Source: Klebsiella pneumoniae
Lineage (GTDB): Bacteria > Pseudomonadota > Gammaproteobacteria > Pseudomonadales > Pseudohongiellaceae
DNA: 15,968 nucleotides
Assembly: GCA_945869725.1 (NCBI GenBank)
Contig: CAMBPO010000051.1
Coordinates: 1 to 15,968, forward strand
Direction: 5' to 3'
The notes under the pieces were generated by a model. That model made no database searches and was not told the DNA's origin. It saw only the letters and a list, made by a program, of their open reading frames with translations. Shown here in pieces: positions 6,835-13,100 of this stretch. A program made the position numbers and the translations under genes. Numbering within the stretch: position 1 is the first letter of the stretch; the number at the start of each line of letters is the position of its first letter.

Positions 6835-7578
6835 TTATCGTTTGCAATCCAGGCTGTTTAACAAGGTCGTCAGGATAAACTCGGCATATTGTTCAATGCC
6901 GGTATGCAGATGTTGAAATTTCCAGCGCTTCAGGTACCACTGCTGCAGCATGGCTGTTGTGCTTGCCGCGAGTAACGCCAAGTCTCCGTCGTAGCGGAAG
7001 GCGCCGATTTTAATTCCTTCTGAGAAAATATCCTGTAAGCGTTGATCAAAGCGAAACTCCATCTGAATTGCCTCATCGCGCTGCGCTTTATCCAGACCCT
7101 TGGCTTCGAGAAAACAAAAGTAGTACCACTGATGCAGAATATCGTTCATATAAATATCTGCATAAATCAGCGCTTTCAGGCGCTCATTGGGATTCAGATT
7201 GTGACGTGTCAGGTCTGACAGAACATCATCAATGGTTTGGCGCACAACAGCCGCAATCGCTGATGCCAAATCATTTTTGCTGCCAATATAGGCGTAAAGC
7301 CCACCCATGCTGATCTCTGTTTCGCGACTCAAATCACGCAAACTCATGGAATGAAAGCCCTGGCTGTTTGCCAGACGAAATGTGCACGTGAATATCTTCT
7401 GAAGATTTTTCAGCGCTGTTTTAGCGTTTTTTATCTGCATGCGCTCGTGATGAACTGCAAACACGCGCTCCCACAACGGCTCACCTTCCAGCATCCATAC
7501 ACGTTTGAAAGCGTCCATATCTGTGTTATGTGGCCAGGCTAGCTGTTCACACTCCACCTTGACAGCGTTGTTACTCAT
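6835..7578 (-). CDS. TetR/AcrR family transcriptional regulator with long N-terminal extension
   Basis: 247 residues from the ATG at 7578, which has a perfect AAGGAG 9 nt upstream; a longer frame exists but lacks such a site. The TetR DNA-binding domain spans about residues 63-107: FTCTFRLANSQGFHSMSLRDLSRETEISMGGLYAYIGSKNDL, with the usual GLYAYIGSK recognition region. About 55 residues precede it (including EPLWERVFAVHHERMQIKNAKTAL), more than the roughly 10-20 of most TetR proteins. The C-terminal half is helical and would bind ligand and dimerise. It is most likely a repressor. Targets are not shown; nearby candidates are its own promoter, the TauE/SafE gene upstream on the same strand and the convergent nitroreductase-acyltransferase operon. 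Confidence 0.87.
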   Translation of the reverse strand: MSNNAVKVECEQLAWPHNTDMDAFKRVWMLEGEPLWERVFAVHHERMQIKNAKTALKNLQKIFTCTFRLANSQGFHSMSLRDLSRETEISMGGLYAYIGSKNDLASAIAAVVRQTIDDVLSDLTRHNLNPNERLKALIYADIYMNDILHQWYYFCFLEAKGLDKAQRDEAIQMEFRFDQRLQDIFSEGIKIGAFRYDGDLALLAASTTAMLQQWYLKRWKFQHLHTGIEQYAEFILTTLLNSLDCKR

Positions 7579-7627
7579 CAATTGTATCTCCTTGCCAGGC
7601 AACAGAATCAGCGACCACACTTTGCAG

Positions 7628-7648
7628 TGATGAACTGTTACACCATCA
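7628..7648. promoter_or_regulatory. Inverted repeat upstream of the TetR-type gene, possible autoregulatory operator
   Basis: TGATG (7628-7632) and CATCA (7644-7648) form a perfect 5-bp inverted repeat with an 11-bp centre, 50-70 bases before the regulator's start. TetR proteins often bind sites of this size next to their own gene. Short arms like these also arise by chance. The rest of the 177-base gap (7579-7755) shows no gene, and I found no convincing promoter in it. Confidence 0.22.
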
Positions 7649-7755
7649 TGCTTGATTGTTGTTTTGCAGAACGATCAGGCGATATTTTTATTGCTGATAG
7701 TCGAAGGAGTGTAACCCAATACAGTGCCTAACAACAGGAAGCCCCGCACGCATCA

Positions 7756-8466
7756 TCAATTGAGCAGCGCCGATATCACCGCATAAAGACCGGAACCTGC
7801 ACACAAAGTGAGAGACCCCATACGTATTGCACGCGCCGAAATCCGATGCATGGACTTTCTGGCCAGCCAATAGCCGGCATAGGTTGCCGGCAGTAATGGC
7901 AGTGACAACAGCATCTGAGTGACCCCAAAATAACCGATGGGTGCCAGCACTATCAGTGATATCAGACTACTGACCACAAAAAATGCAGCCAAATTGGCGC
8001 GAATAAGTGCCAAATCCTGATGCTGCCACAACAGTGCCATCGGTGGGCCGCCAATCGATGTGCTGGTTCCCATAAATCCTGATAAAAATCCGGCAGCCAT
8101 CATGCGCTTGTTGGTTGGCTGCCAGCGCAAAGAGGTCAGAGACACACCCACTGCAAAGAGTACGGAGATACCGATCCACAACGCGAGCATGTTTTTATCC
8201 ATCCACAACAACAGCGCTGCGCCTGCAATCGAACCCGGGATACGACCTATTACCGCCGCTTTCAGTCCTTTGAGTGAAACACCCTCACGAAATACCCATG
8301 CGTTGATCAACGATAACACCAGCGCACACACAGTGACTGGCGCAGGAACCAGAGCAGGGTTTACAAAAAACAATACCGGCGCCGCAATAACCGCCAGACC
8401 AAAACCGGTGGCGGTTTGCACATAAGCGCCTACCGTTACCAGCGCTACGGCAATAAACATTTCCAT
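7756..8466 (-). CDS. TauE/SafE (TSUP) family membrane permease
   Basis: 236 residues with about 7-8 hydrophobic helices in two related halves. Each half carries the TSUP glycine-rich signature: TATGFGLAVIAAPVLFF (about 18-34) and AAGFLSGFMGTSTSIGGPPMALLW (about 124-147). The family moves small anions, mostly sulfite, sulfonates, sulfoacetate or other organic acids, across the inner membrane. The substrate here is unknown because no sulfur gene is nearby. The start is the ATG at 8466, with a second ATG two codons on; no clear Shine-Dalgarno is seen. It is divergent from the radical SAM gene at 8538 across 71 bases and lies 177 bases upstream of the TetR-type gene on the same strand. Confidence 0.88.
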   Translation of the reverse strand: MEMFIAVALVTVGAYVQTATGFGLAVIAAPVLFFVNPALVPAPVTVCALVLSLINAWVFREGVSLKGLKAAVIGRIPGSIAGAALLLWMDKNMLALWIGISVLFAVGVSLTSLRWQPTNKRMMAAGFLSGFMGTSTSIGGPPMALLWQHQDLALIRANLAAFFVVSSLISLIVLAPIGYFGVTQMLLSLPLLPATYAGYWLARKSMHRISARAIRMGSLTLCAGSGLYAVISALLN

Positions 8467-8481
8467 AAAAAGACAACCAAC

Positions 8482-8505
8482 ACGCCAAAACGGCGTATTC
8501 TACGC
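8482..8505. promoter_or_regulatory. Overlapping inverted repeats in the divergent permease/radical SAM spacer
   Basis: ACGCC (8482-8486) pairs with GGCGT (8492-8496). Overlapping this, GCGTA (8493-8497) pairs with TACGC (8501-8505) around TTC. The middle arm is shared, so the two pairings exclude each other. A minus-strand TAGAAT (8502-8497) suited to a permease -10 lies inside. An operator covering the permease promoter is the simplest reading. Confidence 0.35.
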
Positions 8506-8520
8506 TCTGTCTCCAGCGAC

Positions 8521-8529
8521 TGCTATTTT
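8521..8529 (+). promoter_or_regulatory. Candidate extended -10 for the second radical SAM gene
   Basis: TGCTATTTT (8521-8529) resembles an extended -10. It ends only 8 bases before the ATG at 8538, so the transcript would be almost or fully leaderless. No good -35 and no Shine-Dalgarno are present. Confidence 0.3.
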
Positions 8530-8537
8530 CCCAGCCC

Positions 8538-9428
8538 ATGTACCCAATCTCATATATAGAACCGATTTTTCGCCCTCCCAGTGAGTGGAAATCGCTGATC
8601 TTGCAGGTCACCAACGGCTGCTCGTGGAACAAATGCACGTTCTGCGATATGTACACGCAACCTCAAAAGCGCTTTCAAACCCAGGATCTTTTAGCAATAG
8701 AGACTCAGCTGAGGCAGATTGTCGAGGCCGGTTATCCGGTGTACCGGGTGTTTTTAGCTGATGGGGACGCAATGACGCTGTCTGTGCGCCGTCTGCATGA
8801 AATACTCGACCTGCTTAACCGCTGGTTGCCCCACAAACCGCGCGTCAGTGCCTACTGCCTGCCGCGTAATCTGCGCAATAAATCCGTTGATGAATTGCGC
8901 GAATTGCGTGAAAAAGGTCTCAGCCTTTTGTACGTTGGTTGTGAAACCGGTGACAACGAACTGCTGACACTGATCAGCAAAGGTGAAAGCTTTGATAGCT
9001 CACTCGACGCACTGCAGAAAATGCATGCAGCAGGCATCAAGAGCTCTGTGATGGTGCTCAATGGACTCGGCGGCCCCGAGCTCAGCGAGCGTCATGCACT
9101 GGAGAGCGCACGCCTGATGAATGCCGCTCAACCTCATTATCTGTCAACACTGGTGGTTGAATTTCCCAACGGTACACAGCGCTTCAACGACCCATTTGAT
9201 GGCCGCTGGCGCAAACTCGGCAAGCTGGAACTGTTCCGTGAAATGGAGACGTTCCTCACTGCGCTGGAGCTGAAAAACACCATTTTCCGCAGTGATCACG
9301 CCTCCAACTACCTGGTCCTTAAGGGCGTCCTGGGCAAAGATAAAGAGTCACTGCTGAACATCATCCGCACGGCAATTCACCAGCCCGGACGCATCCCTTT
9401 ACGAGAAGAATGGCAGCGCGGTCTCTGA
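8538..9428 (+). CDS. Uncharacterised radical SAM protein with CX4CX2C cluster motif
   Basis: 296 residues. The opening LILQVTNGCSWNKCTFCDMYTQPQKRFQ holds three cysteines (28, 33, 36) spaced CX4CX2C instead of the usual CX3CX2C. Later segments fit the radical SAM barrel: VFLADGDAMTLSVRRL (about 71-86, the strand-2 region), SAYCLPRNL, GLSLLYVGCETGDNELL (about 136-152, the GxE-type strand-4 motif) and SVMVLNGLGGPELSERHALESARLMN. It should bind a 4Fe-4S cluster and SAM; the reaction is unknown. The family with GCS-x-N-K/R-CTFC-x-MY is widespread and unassigned as far as I know. No close partner is evident: the permease gene is divergent and the HD gene follows after 74 bases with its own candidate promoter. 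The start codon lacks a ribosome site. Confidence 0.87.
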   Translation: MYPISYIEPIFRPPSEWKSLILQVTNGCSWNKCTFCDMYTQPQKRFQTQDLLAIETQLRQIVEAGYPVYRVFLADGDAMTLSVRRLHEILDLLNRWLPHKPRVSAYCLPRNLRNKSVDELRELREKGLSLLYVGCETGDNELLTLISKGESFDSSLDALQKMHAAGIKSSVMVLNGLGGPELSERHALESARLMNAAQPHYLSTLVVEFPNGTQRFNDPFDGRWRKLGKLELFREMETFLTALELKNTIFRSDHASNYLVLKGVLGKDKESLLNIIRTAIHQPGRIPLREEWQRGL

Positions 9429-9437
9429 ACAGCTGCG

Positions 9438-9466
9438 CTTTCACCAATGATTAATCATGCTAGAAT
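9438..9466 (+). promoter_or_regulatory. Extended -10 promoter with palindromic operator candidate for the HD-uvrA operon
   Basis: TGCTAGAAT (9458-9466) is a good extended -10; a weak CTTTCA -35 (9438-9443) lies 17 nt before TAGAAT. A perfect 12-bp palindrome ATGATTAATCAT (9447-9458) fills the spacer and touches the TG, where a bound protein would block RNA polymerase. No LexA-type CTGT-N8-ACAG box is present, so SOS control is not suggested. Confidence 0.5.
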
Positions 9467-9502
9467 CCGGTCACTTCATTTACAGCCGCGGAGCAAAACA
9501 TC

Positions 9503-10093
9503 ATGTCCGAACATCAACAGCCTCAGGCCACCTTCAAAAGTTTTTCCGAGAGCACGCGTGAGGACTGGCAGATTATCGGCAAAGCGTTTAATGAATTTGC
9601 ATCGGACCTGCCGGCGCGCATCCTCAAACACTTTGATCTGCTGAAAGGCGACTGCGGTGGTTTTCCGGTAGACCGTTTTGAGCACTGCCTGCAGACTGCG
9701 ACCCGCGCGCTCGAGGGCGGCGAAGATGAAGAGTACGTTGTAGTTGCTCTGCTTCATGATATTGGCGACACCCTTGGCACCTATGACCACGGCGAAATTG
9801 CAGCAGCAATCCTTAAACCTTTTATCAGCGACGCAAACTATTGGTTACTGCGTCATCACCAAATTTTTCAAGGTTACGATTATTTTCATCATCTGGGAGG
9901 TGATCGTGACATGCGCGAAAAGTATGCCGATTCTCCTTATTACGACTACACAAAACGCTTTTGTGAACTCTATGACGGCAAGGCTTTTGATCCTGAATTC
10001 AAATCCAGACCCATTGAGTTTTTTGTACCCATGGTGCAGAACCTGCTCGCACGTCCGCGCAAGACTATTTTTAACGGCATAAAGGATCTCTGA
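9503..10093 (+). CDS. HD-domain protein resembling mixed-valent diiron oxygenases (PhnZ/MIOX-like)
   Basis: 196 residues. The metal-binding pattern is clear: RFEHCLQTA (His61), VVVALLHDIGDTLGTYDHGEIA (His85-Asp86, His97), WLLRHHQIFQGYDYFHH (His118/119) and a later Asp158 in FCELYDGKAFD. The EHxLQxA...ALLHDIG layout is close to PhnZ-type HD proteins that oxidise phosphonates with a diiron site, and more distantly to myo-inositol oxygenase. The tyrosine and glutamate that precede the first histidine in PhnZ as I recall it are not seen here (GGFPVDRFEH), so phosphonate is an unlikely substrate. A phosphohydrolase role is the alternative. A GGAG about 10 nt before the ATG serves as ribosome site. 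Only 16 nt separate its stop from the UvrA-like gene, so the pair is probably one operon. Confidence 0.82.
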   Translation: MSEHQQPQATFKSFSESTREDWQIIGKAFNEFASDLPARILKHFDLLKGDCGGFPVDRFEHCLQTATRALEGGEDEEYVVVALLHDIGDTLGTYDHGEIAAAILKPFISDANYWLLRHHQIFQGYDYFHHLGGDRDMREKYADSPYYDYTKRFCELYDGKAFDPEFKSRPIEFFVPMVQNLLARPRKTIFNGIKDL

Positions 10094-10109
10094 AATCACT
10101 GACATATCC

Positions 10110-13100
10110 TTGGAACGCAGCCAAAAGAACACAAGGATTGAATCGATTGTGCTGCGCGGGGCGCGTCAGAACAATCTGAAAAATCTGTCACTCGAGTTGC
10201 CGGTAAACAAACTGATTGTCATTACCGGCGTGAGTGGTTCTGGCAAATCCACGCTGGCGTTTGACACCATTTATGCAGAAGGTCAGCGCCGTTACGTAGA
10301 GACATTCTCCGCGTATGCCCGCCAATTTCTCGATCGCATGGACAAACCTGCCATCGATAGCATTGAAGGCATACCGCCCTCGATAGCCATTGACCAAAGC
10401 AATCCGGTACGCACCTCGCGCTCTACTGTCGGCACCATGACAGAGCTTAACGACTACATAAAACTGGTGTATGCGCGACTGTCACATCTGCACTGCCCCG
10501 GTTGTCAGCGTGAAGTCAAACGTGACAACACGCAGTCCATCGTCACTGAACTGATGGCAAGTTTCCCGGCTGAAACGCGGATTCACGTGTGTTTGCCGGT
10601 GAGCGTTCCGCATAATTTTTCCGGCAATGAAATTCTGCAGTGGTTAAATCAACAGGGTTACACCCGCATTCAGGCGCAGAACGAGCACCACGTGCATGCC
10701 GTTCAGGACCGATTGCGCCTGAATCAGGGCAATAGGGAACGCCTGGGTGAAGCCATCGAAACAGCGCTGCATCATGGCAACGGCCATTTGCTTGTTTACT
10801 GTGAACCCGATACTGACCAGCAGCAGATCAAGGCCTACTCCAGCCACCTGCACTGCCCGGATTGCGACAAACAGTTCAGTGAACCCGGCCCCGGACTGTT
10901 CTCGTTTAACTCACCCCTTGGAGCTTGTGAAAGTTGCAAAGGGTTCGGGCGCATCATTGATGTAGATTTTGATCTGGTCATCCCTGATCACAACAAAACC
11001 TTACGCGATGGCGCGGTGAAGATTTTTCAGAGTGCCAGCTACAAAGAGTGTCAGGATGATCTGGAAAAATATGCACGCAAAGCCGGGATCCCCTTGGACA
11101 CCCCGTGGAAAGAACTAACGGAAAAACACAAAACCTGGGTACAGGAAGGTGACGGTGGCTGGCAGGACGGCGTGTGGTATGGCATTCGCCGTTTTTTTGG
11201 CTGGCTGGAAAGCCGCGCCTATAAAATGCATATCCGCGTGCTGCTGTCGCGTTATCGCGCCTATACCGAATGTCATGCCTGTTATGGCGCACGCCTGAAG
11301 CCTGAAGCACTCTGGTGGCGTTTACATCAACAGCCATCGCTGGCCGGTGATCAGGGACTTCCTGCAGAGAGTTATTCAATAAACGAATTAATGTTGTTAT
11401 CCCTGCAAGAGTGCGCTGCTTACTTTAAGGACCTGCGCTTGCCCGGCAAACTGGATGCTGCCACTGAACTGCTGATAGGGGAAATCCGCTCGCGCCTGAA
11501 CTATTTGCTTGATGTTGGACTGGGATACCTGACGCTTGACCGACAATCACGCACCCTCAGCGGTGGCGAAGTGCAGCGCATCAATTTGACAACGGCGTTG
11601 GGAACCTCGCTGGTCAATACCCTGTTTGTGCTGGATGAACCCAGCATCGGACTGCACACGCGGGATATGCAGCGCATGGTCAGTATCCTGCACCGGCTGC
11701 GCGATGCAGGCAACTCGCTGATTGTGGTTGAGCATGACCCGCAGGTCATGCTGGCGGCTGATTTGATTATTGATATCGGACCCGGCCCGGGAAAACGCGG
11801 TGGTGAAGTTCGGTTTATGGGAACACCGGCCGAGCTTTTACGTGACGCGGATTCTCTGACCGCGCGTTATCTGCGCGGTGAATTGGTGGTGGCAGAGCCT
11901 TTTGCCAGCGAATCCAACTCCAGCGAATCCAACAACAGCGCAGCGATGAATGCGGTTGTTGCTATCCGCGGCGCGCGCGAAAACAATCTAAAAAATATTG
12001 ATGTGGAAATCCCCTTACAGAAACTGGTGTGTATCACCGGCGTCAGCGGTTCAGGCAAATCAACTCTGATGCGTGATGTGTTGTACCGGGGACTTTGTCG
12101 CCACTTTGGTGTCTCCACAGAAGCACCCGGCGAACACAACAGCATCAAGGGCCAACAGCACCTGTCCAACATTGTGTTTGTCGATCAGAGCCCACTGGGC
12201 AAAACCACGCGCTCAATCCCCGCTACCTATGTCGGCGCTTTTGACGTCATTCGTAAACGTTTTGTTGATCAGCCACTGGCCAGAGAACGTGGGTATACTC
12301 CCGGCATTTTCAGTTTCAACTCCGGCAATGGCCGTTGCCCGCTGTGTTCCGGCAATGGATTTGAGCATGTGGAAATGCAGTTTCTCAGCGATGTGTATCT
12401 GCGCTGCAGCGAATGCAATGGCAAACGATATCGCCGCGAAATTCTCGACGTTACTCTGCTCGATCCAGCCAACAACGCTCGCGCGTTATCGATTGCCGAT
12501 GTACTGGAACTGACGGTAGAAGAGGCCACCGAATTCTTCAAAGGCGATAAAGACATTCAACATTGCCTGCAGCCTCTGATCGATGTGGGCCTGCACTATC
12601 TGCAACTCGGGCAGGCTGTTCCTACCTTGAGCGGCGGCGAATCACAGCGTCTGAAACTGGCCGCTCATCTGGCTGAATTGCCTTCAGCAGCCAAGGCCAG
12701 CAAAAAAACGTCTACCGGTGGCAAAGGTATTTTATTCCTGTTCGACGAACCGACTACCGGGCTGCACTTTCATGACATTCATGTGCTGCTGAAGGCTTTT
12801 CGTAAACTTCTGGATGCGGGCCATTCGCTGCTGATTATTGAACACAATCTGGATGTCATCCGCGCTGCTGACTGGTTGATAGACATTGGCCCTGAAGGCG
12901 GCGCGGATGGGGGACAACTCATTGGCAGCGGCACACCAAGCTGGTTCAGCACCCACGGCAAAGGCCACACTGCTGATGCATTGCGTGAATATGAGCAGGC
13001 GCTTACGCGCAGCAAGGCCGGAAAACTGCCAGTGATGCAACAGCGCTCAGCCACCAGCACAAAACGCCAGGCTGCCATTCAGATTCATCATGCGCGTGAA

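Noticed and set aside
9429..9502. LexA (SOS) box upstream of the HD-UvrA operon
   Set aside because: Looked for CTGT-N8-ACAG and found none; the palindrome present is of a different kind.
10978..11379. Minus-strand open frame of 133 codons opposite the UvrA insertion domain
   Set aside because: The plus strand encodes a conserved UvrA region; the reverse frame is not protein-like.
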